Positions 44,217 through 57,756 of a DNA stretch of 64,000 bases are shown in pieces. The position numbers and the translations under genes are program-made. Each line of letters begins with the position of its first letter. Positions within the stretch are counted from its first letter, which is position 1. The stretch covers positions 46,213,058 to 46,277,057 of the forward strand of contig CM070554.1 in NCBI GenBank assembly GCA_036346405.1, read 5' to 3'. This DNA is from Phyllostachys edulis (taxonomy: Eukaryota; Streptophyta; Magnoliopsida; Poales; Poaceae). The notes below the pieces were generated by a model. The model was not told the origin of the DNA, searched no databases, and worked only from the letters and a program-made list of their open reading frames with translations.

Positions 44217-45660
44217 TGTAATACCACGACCCAGGGACCCCAAAATATCACTACTACATTATTCACTCCAAATTTAAACCATTATTACTTATAATTTTAG
44301 CAGTGCATTCCCTAATTATTTTTCCACAAAGAACTATCCAACAATAGGAACGACAAGATGTCCCAATCAAGAGTAAAGGTTCGCACATAAACTTGGGGCC
44401 TTCTGCCAAAGAATGCTCGGATTTTCATGCCCGAGAACACCCAAAACCATATGTTTGAGAGCACCTACCTTAAACATGCAACTACTGATGACGATACTAT
44501 TTAGACCATTACCATGAAAAATGCCTACAACTTGTCATTGTCCCAAAGCACTCGAAACTAACCATTAAAATCCAAAAGGTTCAATTAACTAAGTTCCGAC
44601 TAAATGGGATAAATTTCAACATGATGAATGAGATAACTAAAGGTGACAAACTAATGGTTGCTTGCATTTGATGTGAATGTGCCACTTCCATCCTACACAT
44701 GCCGTCTTCAATGGTCACCTAAAAACAACAACAAAGCAACACTGAGTCCAAGAATCTCAATCCCTTTATAACATCACTGGAGAGCACAACAACAAAGCGT
44801 AGTAAAACAGTAAACGTTACATAATGTAGCATTTTCCATTTATAACATCATCATGATCACCCTTTTTCATTAACGGAATGATTGGCTGTGATACATGTCC
44901 ATATGCACATCTCATAGCTTATACGGGTATAGTTTAGTGGACACTTGTCGATGTACCACCCTCTCAATCCCTCCATCCTGTGGAGATTCCTACTAAAGTA
45001 GGACTATCATGTCCGTTGAAGCAGATCATGTCTTTCATGACATGAATATGCACATAATGCAAATGTATGGTTTCTAGTATCATTTATCATATTCCGTTAT
45101 CATCATTATGTAATATTCATAGTAAGCATAAAACAACAATGTAAATATCTCACAAGCATCAATTGACATAGTTAAACAACCGTCTATTGCTCACCACCGC
45201 TCGACCGTGAGAACCAGGATGAGATGTAGAAGGCACCAACCCCGAAGTTGCACCACCTCCTGAACTACCATTATCAAGTTTCAATAACATGCCACAATAG
45301 TACATATTGATAGAATAAATCGACATCGCTCCTACGCACAACCCGACCTAATGAACCCCCCCCCTCCCTTACCGGAAAACCCTTCGATATCCCGACGATC
45401 AAACTAACATAACTATAGGATCTAAGGCTCAAACAACACTTCACTAAGGAACTTGATTCATATTCGTAAAATAGAGGATCCCAAATTTGAACAAACAGAA
45501 ATCTCCAGCAATTTTAGAATATTAAACTACCACGAAATAATGTATTTATAAGGATAATTTTAGAAAGACCAACCAGTTAAGGAATCATGCCCCAAAAAAC
45601 CCTGCACCAGAACTTCAAGAAACTTCTTTAAGCGCGAAAAAAAGATAAGCACATGGAGTT
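44217..45660 (-). mobile_element. Minus-strand gypsy LTR, left copy
   Basis: The left edge TGTAATACCACG at 44217 is an LTR 3' end on the minus strand. Its first ~750 bp are homologous to 46272-46987 and 49332-50065. Beyond that it continues to about 45660 with sequence also seen in 48050-49045. No GC-rich leader follows, so it is truncated. Confidence 0.6.
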
Positions 45661-45884
45661 AAATTTTTTTTCAAGGAAATAAATAGCTAATGCAGAGTCT
45701 CAGCACTAGCAAGTATGACAAATAGAATTCCACAAAATGATTGAACTTGCAATTGGGCAACTACTATAAGAAGCAAAAACGGATAAACATACAAAAAGAC
45801 AATAATTTTATCTGTAGAGAAAAAATAATCAGTGAAAGCTCATTAACAAAAACTGTAACAAGAAAAAGCAATGAAGGTTCATCA

Positions 45885-45965
45885 CTAAACATGTGTCTCG
45901 AGCAGTGGCACAACCTGGCCACACCCGCGACCACTACCACGACAACAAACTCTACCCCTTGGCAT
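45885..45965 (-). pseudogene. Short gag-start-like frame after the minus-strand PBS
   Basis: 27 codons, MPRGRVCC then RGSGRGCG, like the Arg/Gly-rich gag start of Tekay/Del-type gypsy elements, about 300 bp downstream of the PBS at 46258-46269. It is absent from unit B of the duplication. Very short and tentative. Confidence 0.3.
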
Positions 45966-46257
45966 AGCTATGCCTCACAGTCAAACCATCCATGCATTCA
46001 TATCATAGGCATCAAGCATCTAAAATATGTAAACAAACAATAATAAGTAGTGGAATCATAAATGGAATGCTTGACCCAGCCTATCCTATTGTGCACCAGT
46101 GTGTCAAGTTTAGAGTAATTAACTAAGCTAAGCCAAATTATAATTGATGAACCAATCCTATGTCAAATTAAAGTTGTTTAGTTAACCAATCCTAAATCAA
46201 TTTAAAGTTAATTATGTAACTTAAGTTATCAATTTCTACTCCAAGGACCTAGTGCCT

Positions 46258-46269
46258 GCTTTGATACCA
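46258..46269 (-). other. Gypsy primer-binding site, unit A
   Basis: The minus strand reads TGGTATCAAAGC just inside the LTR at 46272, one base from the initiator tRNA-Met site. A copy lies at 49318-49329. Confidence 0.75.
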
Positions 46270-46271
46270 AC

Positions 46272-46987
46272 TGTAACACTCCAGCCCAACAGAGAACCAG
46301 AATGTCACTACTACACTATTAGATCACTCTAAATTTAAACCATTATTACCTACACTATTTCACCACAAATAACTATCCAATAATAGGAATGACAAGATGT
46401 TGTAATCAAGAATAAAGGTTCGCACATAAGCGCTACGTTCCTTGTGCCCAAGAACGCCCAAAACCATGCATCCGAGAGCACCTGCCTTAAACATGCAGCT
46501 AGCAATGATGATATATTTGGACCATTACTATAAAAACACTTATAACTCGTTATTGTTCAAAAGCACTCGAAACCAACCATTAAACTCCAAAAGGTTTCAT
46601 TGATTAAGTTCCAACTAATTGCAATAAATTACTACATTATAAATGAGATAACTAAAGGTGATAAACTAATGGTTGCTTGCACGTGATGCGAATGTGCTAT
46701 TCCCAATCCCATTCCACGCATGCCATCTTCAACGGTCACATAAAAAAATAACAAAGCAAGAGTGAGTCTAAGACTCAGCAAATAACATAGTAAAATATTA
46801 AACATCACATATAGTAGCATTTTCAATTTATAACATCATCATTATCACCTTTTTTTCATTAATGCATTGATTGGCTATGCTACATGTCCATATACATATC
46901 TCATAGCTTATACCAGTATAGTTGAGTGGACACCCGTCGACGCACCACCTTCTCAATCCCTCCATCCGGTGAAGGTGCCTACTAAAT
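46272..46987 (-). repeat. 5' LTR fragment of the minus-strand gypsy element, unit A
   Basis: TGTAACACTCCAGCCC at the left edge is next to the PBS. Homology with the left LTR stops at CCTACTAAA near 46987, so it is truncated. Confidence 0.72.
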
Positions 46988-48012
46988 TATGTCTTTCCTG
47001 TTATTAGGGGGATTTGAATTTGAATCTTTACTATTAAACTAAATCCAGATTTTTAAAAAAAAAAACTCAACCAATCCAGATCAGTTTGTTGGTGCTTCTG
47101 AAGAATGTAACTCGCCTCCTCATGTTAATCCATGAAGAATTTTTAATTCATTTTCTCATCTTGTTAGCCGTTACATGAATGGATCATAGTTTTTGTCAGC
47201 TTAAGAAAAAAATATTCCGTCGATTGTTTTTGCACGGCTGGAGTTTACTGTATGTCCAGTCACCTGTGCTTTCGTCACAGATCTGTCGCAGTTGTCCTTT
47301 ACCTCGAAGTGTTTTCTGTAAACGGTGACCAGGCAGGCAAATACGCATCGGAAATGGAGCACGTGTGGCCTATTCTTTACACTAGTCTCCACGTCATGGA
47401 TTTTTTAATACGTGATCACCTGATTACCTTTCTGTTGCCTATCTTGTGGGGTACACTAGTTAACCTTTATATTTTTTTAATTAATGAGCATGCAATTGAG
47501 GTTTCACAGACATAGCAGTGATCATGTAGTTAATGTTTTTTAACCACTCTGCACTCATTCGTAACATTCGTTTTCAAATAGATGCCATTTTTAGACGCAT
47601 GTAGTGAAACATTATAAAACATTAGCTTAGTATGTAGTGAAACATTTAAAACATTATCCGAGTGGTCATTTGTTACAACCAATCATAAATAGGTGGTAAC
47701 AAAAAGTATAAACTCTTCAAAACAAAATAATATGAGTTTCCCTGTACATAAGTTGGTTGCTCACGAAACTCAATTTTTTCACTAAATCCATCGTGCACAG
47801 ATATTAACTTTGAATTTGGAAATTTTACAAATAAGTCACATCCTACCAGCTAGCCATAGAGAATCATGCTAACACATACATAGACAGATGCATAGATCAT
47901 CATATACTTCGCGTACCATCATCCACGCTACACAGATTAATCCACAGAAGATCATAAAGTAGAGCCACAATTATCACCAACTCAAATATTTATAATAATG
48001 CAAATTGATTGG
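46988..48012. other. Unassigned 1-kb segment, unit A
   Basis: Does not resemble the LTRs. A plus-strand frame of 87 codons (47252-47515, MSSHLCFRHRSVAVVLYLEV) stays open in unit B with a codon-size deletion, and a minus-strand frame (47201-47392) does too. Many amino-acid changes argue against constraint. No family recognised. Confidence 0.45.
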
Positions 48013-51000
48013 TGATAAACTAATCGTAGTTTGCATATGATGTGAATATGCTACTTCCATCCCACTCATATTGTCTTCAATGATCACCTAAAAACAATAA
48101 CAAAGCAACACCGAGTCCAAGACTCTCAATCCCTTTATAACATCACTCGAGCACAACAACAAAGCATAGTAAAACGGTAAACGTTACATAATGTAGCATT
48201 TTCCATTTATAACATCATCATGATCACCTTTTTTTTCATTAACGAAATGATAGGCTGTGATACATGCCCATATGCACATCTCATAGCTCATACGGGTATA
48301 GTTGAGTGGACACTCGTCGATGTACCACCCTCGATCTCAATCCCTCCATCCTGTGGAGGTCCCTCCATCCCATGGAGATTCCTACTAAAGTAGGACTATC
48401 ATGTCCGCTGAAGCAGATCATCTCTTTCATGACATGAATATGCACATAATGCAAATGTATGGTTTCCAGTATCATTTATCATATTCCATTATCATCATCA
48501 TGTAATATTCATAATAAGCATGCAACAACAATGTAAATATCTCATAAGCATCAACTAACATAGGCAAACAACCGTCTACTGCTGTACCACCGCTCGACCG
48601 TGAGAACTGGGACGAGATGTAGACGACACCAACCCCGAAGTTGCACCACCTCCTGAACTACCATTACCAAGTTTCAATAACATGCCACAACAGTACATAT
48701 TGATAGAATAAATCGACGTCACTCCTACGCACAACTCGACCTAATGAATCCCCCTCTCTTATCGGACAACCCTCCGATATCCCAGCGATCAAACGAACAT
48801 AACTATAAGATCTAAGGCTCAAACAACGTACTTCACTGAGGAACTTGACTCTTATTCATAAAATAGAGGAACCCAAATTTGAACACACAGAAATCTCTAG
48901 CAATTTTAGAACTTAAACTCCCATGAAAATAATGTAGTTAATTACAAGGATAATTTTAGAAAGACCAACCAGTTTAGGAATCAAGCCCCCAAAAACCCTC
49001 CACCAGAACTTCAAGAAAATTCTTTAAGCGCGAAAAAAAAGATAAACCATCCATGCATTCATATCATAGGCATCAAGCTTCTAAAATATGTAAACAATAA
49101 TAATAAGTAGCGAAATCATAAATGGAATGCTTGACCCAGCCTATCCTATTGTGCACCAGTGTGTCAAGTTTAGAGTAATTAACTAAGCTAAGTCAAATTA
49201 TATTTGATGAACCAATCCTATGTCAAATTAAAGTTATTTAGTTAACCAATCCTAAATCAATTTAAAGTTAATTTTCTAACTTAAGTTATCAATTTCTACT
49301 CCAAGGACCTAGTGTCTGTTTTGATACCAACTTTAACACTCTGGCCCAACAGAGAACCAGAATGTCACTACTACACTATTTGATCACTCTAAATTTAAAC
49401 CATTATTACCTACACTATTTCACCACAAATAACTCTCCAATTATAGGATGACAAGATGTTGTAATCAAGAATAAAGGTTCGCACATAAACGCCTGGTTCC
49501 TTGTGCCCAAGAATGCCCAAAACCATGCATCCGAGAGCACCTACCTTAAACATGCAGCTAGCAATGACGATATTATTTGGACCATTACTATAAAAACACT
49601 TATAACTCATTATTATTCAAAAGCACTTGAAACTAACCATTAAACTCCAAAAGGTTTCATTGAGTAAGTTCCAACTAAATGCGATAAATTACTACGTTAT
49701 AAATGAGATAACTAAATGTGATAAACTAACGGTTGCTTGCACATGATGTGAATGTGCTACTCCCAATCCCATCCCACACATGCTATCTTCAACGGTCACC
49801 TAAAAACAACAACAAAGCAAAAGTGAGTCTAAGGCTCGACAAATAACAAAGTAAAACAATAAACATCACATATCATAGCATTTTCAATTTATAACATCAT
49901 CATGATCACCTTTTTTCGTTAATGCATTGATTGGCTATGCTACATGCCCATATACACATCTCATTGCTTATACCGGTATAGTTGAGTGGATACTCGTCGA
50001 TGCACCACCTTCTCAATCCCTCCATGTTGTGGAGGTCTCTCCATCCGGTGGAGGTGCCTACTAAATTATGTCTTTCCTGTTATTAGGGCGATTTGAATCT
50101 TTACTATTAAACTAAATCCTGATTTTTTTATATAAAAATTACTCCAATCCAGACCAGTTTGTTGGTGCTTCTGAAGAATGTAACTCGCCTCCTCATGTTA
50201 ATCCATGAAGAATTTTTAATTCATTTTCTCATCTTGTTAGCCGTTACATGAATGGATCTTAGTTTTTGCCAGCATAAGAAAATATTCCGTCGATTGTTTT
50301 TGCACGGCTGGAGTTTACTGTATGTCCAGTCACCTGTGCTTTCGTTACAGATCTGTCGCAGTTGTCCTTTACCTCGAAGTGTTTTCTGTAAATAACCAGG
50401 CAGTCAAATACGCATTGGAAATGGAATACGTGTGGCCTATTCTTTACCAAAGTCTCCACGTCATGCATTTTTTAATACGTGATCACCTGATTACCTTTCT
50501 GTTGCCTATCATGTGGGGTACACTAGTTAACATTTATATTTTTTAATTAATGAGCATGCAATTGAGGTTTCACAGACAAAGCAGTGATCATGTAGTTAAT
50601 GTTTTTTAACCACTCTGCACTCATTCGTGACATCTGTTTTCAAATAGATGCCATTTTTAGACGCATGTAGTGAATCATTTAAAACATTAGCTTAGTATGC
50701 AGTGAAACATTTAAAACATTATCTGAGTGGTCATGCGTTACAACTAATCATAAATAGACGGTAACAAAAATTCTAAGCTCTTCAAAACAAAATAATATGA
50801 GTTTCCCTATATATAAGTTGGTTGCTCACGAAACTCAAATTTTTCACTAAATCCATGGTGCACAGATAATTAACTTTGAATTTTGAAATTGCACAAATAA
50901 TTCACAACCTACCGGCTAGCCATACAGAATCATGCTAACACATATATACATAGACAGAATCATATGCTTCGCGTAACATCATCCACGCTACATGCACGTC

Positions 51001-51086
51001 TATACACAGATTAATCCACAGAAGATCATAAAGTAGAGCCACAATTATCACCAACTCAAATATTTATAGTAATGCAAATTGATTGG
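48013..51086. repeat. Segmental tandem duplication, unit B
   Basis: 3074 bp, the second copy of 44644-48012. It lacks about 330 bp around the unit A interval 45660-45985 (gag-start region), the join being GATAAACCATCC. It has several small indels. Confidence 0.9.
49332..50065 (-). repeat. 5' LTR fragment of the minus-strand gypsy element, unit B
   Basis: Counterpart of 46272-46987; the edge base change (TTTAACAC for TGTAACAC) removes the canonical TG. Confidence 0.72.
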
Positions 51087-51249
51087 TATTATACACAAAA
51101 CTATTTGGACGAGCAGGTGTAAAACAGAGTATCCAAGAAAATTGATGAAAATTTTCCTATGTAGCCATTCCGATAAGCTCATCTAGATCTTAACGAAGGA
51201 TGAAGAACAAAAGGTTAGATCAAGTAGATATTTTGATTCCCATACAATT
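50066..51249. other. Unassigned segment of unit B and short flank
   Basis: 50066-51086 duplicates 46988-48012. 51087-51249 is unmatched AT-rich DNA. No gene recognised. Confidence 0.5.
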
Positions 51250-53952
51250 TGTCAGATCCCGGGTTTTGAATACCCGAAGCCCTCGTTTGTGTACTGTACT
51301 AGTCCTATGATCAGTGGCTAGTACATACAACACTCCAACATTGATATCACATCCATACATTCATATGTACAAATTAAAGTAAAGCAAAACAGGTACATAA
51401 CTTAAGTGATTACAATATTTACATCACAAGGGCCGACCGGCCAAATAAAGGTTTTAAGTATTGAAGTAGCAAAAGTAACAGAGTGTTGCAGAAAGTATGG
51501 TAAATAAACCAAAAGGGTCCAACCGTATGCCCCATCCAATCCCACAGGCATCCGACAAGGACTCAGCTCTAGAAAGACCCGTCGTCGTCCGAAACGGGCT
51601 CATCTTCAAACTCAGAACAACAAATTAAGCAAAATTGAATACATTGCGTACTCAGCAAGACTTGGAGTGTATCACAAAATTTATATATATGCAAGACTAA
51701 TCAAAGATGAGGCTCTATACAACAAGTTATTTTGCATTAAGAAGATTTTATTTACAATATCAATATGTAGTACTTTGCAATGAAAATTAAAAGAGCAGTT
51801 GAATAGGTAAAAGACAACAAGTAAGTAATTGAATAAACAACAACTCGCAACCCTCCTCAGCTGCGAGCTACATTTTATTTTCAGCCATGGACATGGCACT
51901 CGACTCGAATATAAACCAACAAAACATTTCCCATATTTTCCAGCGAAACTATTTTTATGAAAATCAAGACTATACCCATTAAGGTTGCACTAAGCACGCT
52001 CATGACTGCGAGCACGGCTATTTAAATAGATTTACACTCTGCAGAGGTGTACAACTTTACCCACAACACACGAATTCTCTAGTTTGTTTGGCATCTATCG
52101 ATACAACTGCTCACTACCTTTGGTAACCAGCCTAGAGCATGTGTCGAAGCATTTACATCATCCGGGTACACCCCCGTCTCAGTGAAGCATTCGCTCGGGT
52201 ACACCCCCATCTTAGTGAGGCATTCATCGTTGTGTCAGCAAACTTTGTGCCCAACACTGTGGTGAAGGAAGCCCCTTCGAACATGCCTACACTGGTCATG
52301 TCCGCACTACTATGGCCTACCAATGTGCAAGGCTAGTTTTCAATGACTTAATTAGCTAATGTTGTCTGACACCGGCGCATGTGGTTGTACGCTAAGGATT
52401 AGATAGGTCTTGCTAGCGTTAGGTCCTTAATTGACCTGGGCGAGAATCCCCCCTATCTACTTGTGAGATACACCTCTCACACTTCTCATACTATATCACC
52501 TGCATCGAAACCTAGGTTTTTTACTTTTATTTTTATTCAAAATAACAAAGATTCACCCCTTTGGACTTTCTTTTCAAAAACTCCCAAGTTCATTTTTATC
52601 ATGTCGTTCTTTTTACAATTTTCATAAAAGACTATTGCCCAACTAAGCAATTATGCGAGATTCACATTTGAAAAACTCAAGTTGATATTATTTCATGTCT
52701 AATCTGTAACCTAATGGCTACACCACTAAGGATATCAATATTTCAAGGAGGTTCATGCATCGATTAGGATTTACATCTACCGACATCCCAAACATAACAA
52801 ACATACACGCATGCAAAATAGATTTTGCAAAAAAGAAGTACAATAAATAAAATAATAGGATCATGTAACACCATGGTTTTCTGAGCCTTTTTGAAATTTT
52901 TTTTTAAAGAACCATTTTGTTTTGATGAGAATTCAAAGCTTAACTTGAGATTTTCAGAATTTGGGTGTTTAAAATGACTAAACCGAACTTCAACTAACCC
53001 TAAAGTGTGGTTCTGTTGGTGTTACTTGAGCTCTCTGGAGCTATCTCTTCCTTTCTCTGTTAGTTCTGCCCTCCTCTTGGCTCAGCCCTTTCTTTCCAGA
53101 CCTCCCTCTTGTTCGGCCCTCCCTTGAGTCTAGGTCTCTTTGTGTCTAAACCTCCTCTTTGCTGGTTTGAATCAATTTATGGTTTAGACCTCCCCTGTGA
53201 TTCGGACCTCCCTCTTTGTCTAGACCACCCCTTCGGATTGACCTTCTCTTGGGACACGTCCACCCTGTGGCGTTTTAGCTCGGGTGTGTGTTTCAAATAT
53301 CCTTGATCTCTGAAATCCAAACTTGGGGTTGAATTCCCCCTTCTGGACCTCTCTCTTGTTTGGGCATTCCTTTATGCCCAGATCTCCCTCTTGCTTGGCC
53401 ATCTCTTGGAGCCTAGATCTCCCTGGTGTCTGGATCTCCCATGATCTCAAACCTCCCTGGTGTCTAGGTCTCCCATGATCTCAGACCTCCCTTTGGTTTG
53501 ACCTCGCTAGACCTCCCCTCACATCTTTTGTTTGGACCCCTTTAGTCCAGCTGTCCTTTCGGTTTAAGACCTCCCTAGCGTTTGGACCTCCTCTGGTCCA
53601 GACCTCCCTCTTTAGTTATTCTCTGGTTCAGATCTCCCCAGTCTAAGCCTCTCCTCTGTTCATCTGGATCTCCCTGTGTCCACTTGAACTTCCCTCTTGT
53701 TCATTTAGAACTCTTGTATTCATCTAAACTTTCTGTGTGTTCCTTTGGACATCCTTGTGTTCATTGGAATCTCTTCTGTATTCATGTGAACCTCCCTTGT
53801 GTTCATTTGAATCTCCCTGTATCTATTTGCCCCTTCCTGTGTTCTTTTGGACCTCCCCGGGTCCGTAAGGACCTCCTTGGCCCTTCATCTTGGCCGTTAG
53901 GACCTCCCCGGGTTCATCCTGACCGCCAAGACCTCCCTTTGGCTTCATCTTG

Positions 53953-54125
53953 ACCATTGAGACCTCCCATGTGTTGGTCTTGACCGTCGAGATCTCCTTT
54001 GGATTTATCTTGACCGTCGAGACCTCCCCTGTGTTGGTCTTGACCATCGAGATCTCTGTTGGATTCATTTTGACCGTCGAGACCTCCCCTGTGTTGGCCT
54101 TGACCGTCAAGATCTCCTTGATCTT
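53953..54125. repeat. ~60-bp repeat, three copies
   Basis: Units contain GTGTTGGTCTTGACC, ATCGAGATCTC and TTGACCGTCGAGACCTCCC; the ~60-bp period is a multiple of three, which keeps a frame open by chance. Confidence 0.8.
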
Positions 54126-54337
54126 CTCTTGACCATTGGGTTCACCTTTGAGTTTATCCTGATCATCAAGACCTCTTTTGGACCCCTTTCTGTGGATCTC
54201 CTCCGTTGGATCCCTCTCCCTTAGAAACTTCTCCGTCCAGACCTCCTTTGTGTTGCCTTCTTGGGTCCAGACCTTCTTACGTCTAGACCCTCCCAAGTGT
54301 TTGGACCTCCCGTGTCCTTCAGGACCTCCCCATGACC

Positions 54338-54640
54338 GTTAGGACCTCTCCTTTGGAGATCATAACTGTTCAGACCTCCCCTTTGTTAGATCTGATTGTT
54401 AGGACCTCCCCTTTGGAGATCCTAACTGTTCAAACCTCCCCCTTTGTTAGATCTGACCATTAGGACCTCCCCTTTGGAGATCCTAACCGTTCAGACCTCC
54501 CCTTTGTTAGATCTGAGCATTAGGACCTCCCCTTTGGAGATCTTAACTGTTCAGACCTCCCCTTTTGTTAGATCTGACAGTTAGGACCTCCCCTTTGGAG
54601 ATCTTAACCGTCCGGGCCTCCCCTTTGTGGATATGACTGT
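54338..54640. repeat. ~60-bp minisatellite, five copies
   Basis: Units run GTTAGGACCTCCCCTTTGGA, GATCCTAACTGTTCAGACC, TCCCCTTTGTTAGATCTGAC, with 1-2 base length changes. Confidence 0.9.
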
Positions 54641-55607
54641 CAACACCTCCTCTGAGTCATCTTGACCGCTCAGATTACCTTTGATCTCATCTGAACTGTT
54701 CAGACCTCCCTTGTGTTGATCTAAATCACTCAAAACTCCTTATCTGGACTTCATCTCGTGGGTCTCCTCTATCCAGGCCTCCTTCCCTTGGATCTTGACC
54801 GTCAGGACCACCCCTTGTTGATCTTGACTGTCCAGATCTCCCCTTGAGTTTTATGTGTCCCTTGGACCTCTTTGTCCTTGGACCCTTTTGCCCTCTGGAC
54901 CCTTGACCTCTAGATCTCCTCGTCCTCTGGTCTTTTTGTAAAGACTACCCTCTGTGGTCATTTTGCAAAGACCACCCCTTTTCGGGCCATGACCTCTCCT
55001 GTGGTCTTCTCGCCAAGACCACCTCTTTGGTCTTCCTACAAAGACCACCTCCCCGTGGTCTTTTGCGAAGACAACCCCCCTTGGTCTTTTGCCAGGACCA
55101 CCCTTCTGTCGCGACCTCCTCTCTTTGTCGTTTTGTCGTGACCTCCTCTCTTTGTCGTTTTGCTGCGACCTCCCTTCTTTCATCATTTGCCGTGACCTCC
55201 TGCTGGTCACGACCTCCTCCTTCGGGTCAAGACCTCCTATGTGTGTCACGACCACCTCTTTTGCAAGGACCACCATTCGAGTCCTTCGCTGTCCTTTTTG
55301 CAAAGACCACCCCTGCGGGTTTGGAACTTCCTTGACTTCTGCGAGACCTCCCTCAAGTCTTCGCAGGACCTCTCCCTGAGCTTTGACTGGCCCCATTTGC
55401 CAGTCACGTTCACTTTCTTTATCTTCCTTCTGTGCGTCCTTGCTACCATGGAAGTCTTCACGCATTTAATGCCCGTTGTGTCACATTAAATGCTATCACC
55501 TTTTTGCAGCACTCATGGTATATTTTTGTCACTTCTTGTACAATCTTCCATCTTTTCCTCACCTGCTCTTGACCACGTGTGCCTTGGACCTCCCAGCACT
55601 CTAGCCT

Positions 55608-55614
55608 TATAAGC
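55608..55614 (+). promoter_or_regulatory. TATA-like box of the large solo LTR
   Basis: TTATAAG in GCCTTATAAGCTTGGG, between the repeat zone and a C/T-rich leader. Confidence 0.4.
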
Positions 55615-57756
55615 TTGGGCAAGCTTTCTTCCTTTGCCTTTTCCTCATTTCAGCTCTCTGGTTCACCCAGTTTGCTCTTTGGACCTCCCTCCAACCGTTG
55701 AGCCTCCCTTGGCCAGCTCTCCGGACCTCCTCCTAAAGCTTCGGACCTCCTCTAGGAAGCTCTTTGGATCTCCTCCTGGCCGTCAAACCTCTCTGTTGGC
55801 TTTAGTTTTATGTTTCTTTGGAGTTCTTTTGGGTTTTACTTGGCTTTGGTTTGATTTGCGCTATTTTAACGTGTAAACCTCGACGTCGCTGGTGAGCCTA
55901 AGCTTTGTGAGGGAGAAGACCTGTAAAGCTTTCAAGCAGGAGGCAAGTTACACTCTTGATCATATTGCACCCATTATTTCACCCTATATATGTTCCATTT
56001 TAAATGTTAATGCATGCTTACTTTACTAAGTTATTTCAATACCTGTCTTTAAATTCATAGCTATACCTAAATCCTTTGTATAGCCACTGTTGACCTTGAA
56101 CCAAACATTTTGTCACCATAGGAAAAACTAGTTGGTACATTAGTATGAACCGGAATCATTTGAAAAACTTATGCTTAGTCTCGCTTAGACTAAAAGTATT
56201 TGATTTGGGGAAATTTTACCAACATGACCAACTGCTGTTTAAAGGTTTTAACCATGGCATTGGGTTGTCATGGAAGCTTCTAAATGTTTTTGAAAAGCAA
56301 GTGAAAGGAAAATTGGTTTGAATTGGGGTGAATTGGTTGCTTGGTTGGTGCATGTCAATGCACGGGATCGATCCATTTCTATGGTCGAGTCCTAGGGTTC
56401 TGTGGATGTCGCCCTAGTCATTTGAGGACTGGCATTTGAGCGTCCCTTTGCTATGCCTATAATGGGCTATGCCATCCCCGTGCAACCACATGTCTCTAGT
56501 ATGGGGTGTGGGACCTAACTGAATAATTTGCAAAGTTTCACCGCGGTTACTCCACTTTGAGGTGTGGGTGGTATTTCATGGTATACGGTCTTTTTATAAA
56601 CCGGATGTTGCCCATAGGCGCCAGAGGGGGCACCCATTAACCTAGAGGATTTCTATCCAAAGGGGGGATTTGCGAAACCTTAGTAAGGGGGACTGCGGTA
56701 GAACAACGCATTGTAAAGGCCTTGTCATGAACTCTAGACCTTTTAGATTCGGCAGTGAGAGGTGGCATTGACGAATGCCAAACAAACTAGTGGAATCATG
56801 TCGTGTGGGTAAAATGTACAACCTCTGTAGAGTGAAAACTATTCGAATAGCCGTGTCCACGGTCATAGACGTGCTGGCAAAGACCACTCAAAGTTAGATA
56901 TTGGTTTTGTTTGTAAAAGGTTTTGGATAAACTGTTTTTGGGATTCCTATCCTATGGTATGGGCAGGGAGCTTTGTGACAGGAGGGTATCCTTCACCACT
57001 TGTGATGAATGTTATCTAACTGAAAACTGAGATTTACAAAATGAATTTTAGATATTGTTAACTGCCTTGGAACTTAGTACATGTATTTGAAAGAAACTTG
57101 GCTTTATGCAAATCAATCATATTTTGCTTTCGTTTGAGATATCCATTTATGCATGTTATTATGTTATTTGACGGGTGTAACTTGCGAGCACAGTTGTTGT
57201 GCTCACTCTTGCTCGATTATGTTTTTGAGCAAGAAAGAATGCTTTGAGGTGATCTTGCTATGGACCTAGAGGTCCTGGACGAGTAGGATGCGTCCTCCAG
57301 CCGATTGCATGTGGTGTATCGGGTGGCCTTTATGTTTATCTTCCGCTGTGTTCTGGTTTGTTGGCTTGTATGCCTCCCCTTTTTAAACAACTTTGTTGAT
57401 ATTAATAAAGCTCTCGTTGAAGTATATGTTACCATTGTTGTATGCTGTGAAGAGCTAGCTGTTGATCCTTGGGACTAGCTCGGTTCACACGGGGAAGCAT
57501 GGGGTGATCCCTAACCACCACGACCACCCTCGGGTCTGGTCGTGGGAGGTCTTTGGGGTGATCTCAGCCCTCCACGACCTCCCTCGGGACTAGCCGTGGG
57601 AGGACTTGGGCCACCCCAGGTCTCACGACCTCCTTAGAGGTGGTCTCTCGACCACCCCTGGGTCAGGTCGTGGCCGTTGGGGTCCTCCTGTACCTCACGC
57701 TCACCTTGGGACACATTCGGGTCTGATCTCTAAACCTCCAAGCGGTCCTCCCGGAC

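Larger units (their letters stand above)
44644..48012. repeat. Segmental tandem duplication, unit A
   Basis: 3369 bp that recur immediately as 48013-51086. The unit starts within the gypsy LTR (TGACAAACTAATGG) and ends in non-repetitive-looking DNA (CAAATTGATTGG). GGT occurs at both edges. Confidence 0.9.
53040..55790. repeat. GACCTCC-rich degenerate repeat zone
   Basis: The word GACCTCC or close variants recurs every 20-40 bp over about 2.7 kb, with local higher-order repeats (53953-54125, 54338-54640, 55020-55300). Confidence 0.85.

Noticed and set aside
47252..47515. 87-codon frame as a real gene
   Set aside because: Open in both duplication copies, but many replacement changes, another frame open on the opposite strand, and no recognisable family.
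54851..55465. 204-codon minus-strand frame and overlapping plus-strand frames
   Set aside because: They follow the GACCTCC/GACCACC repeats; the periodicity explains the open frame and no domain is seen.
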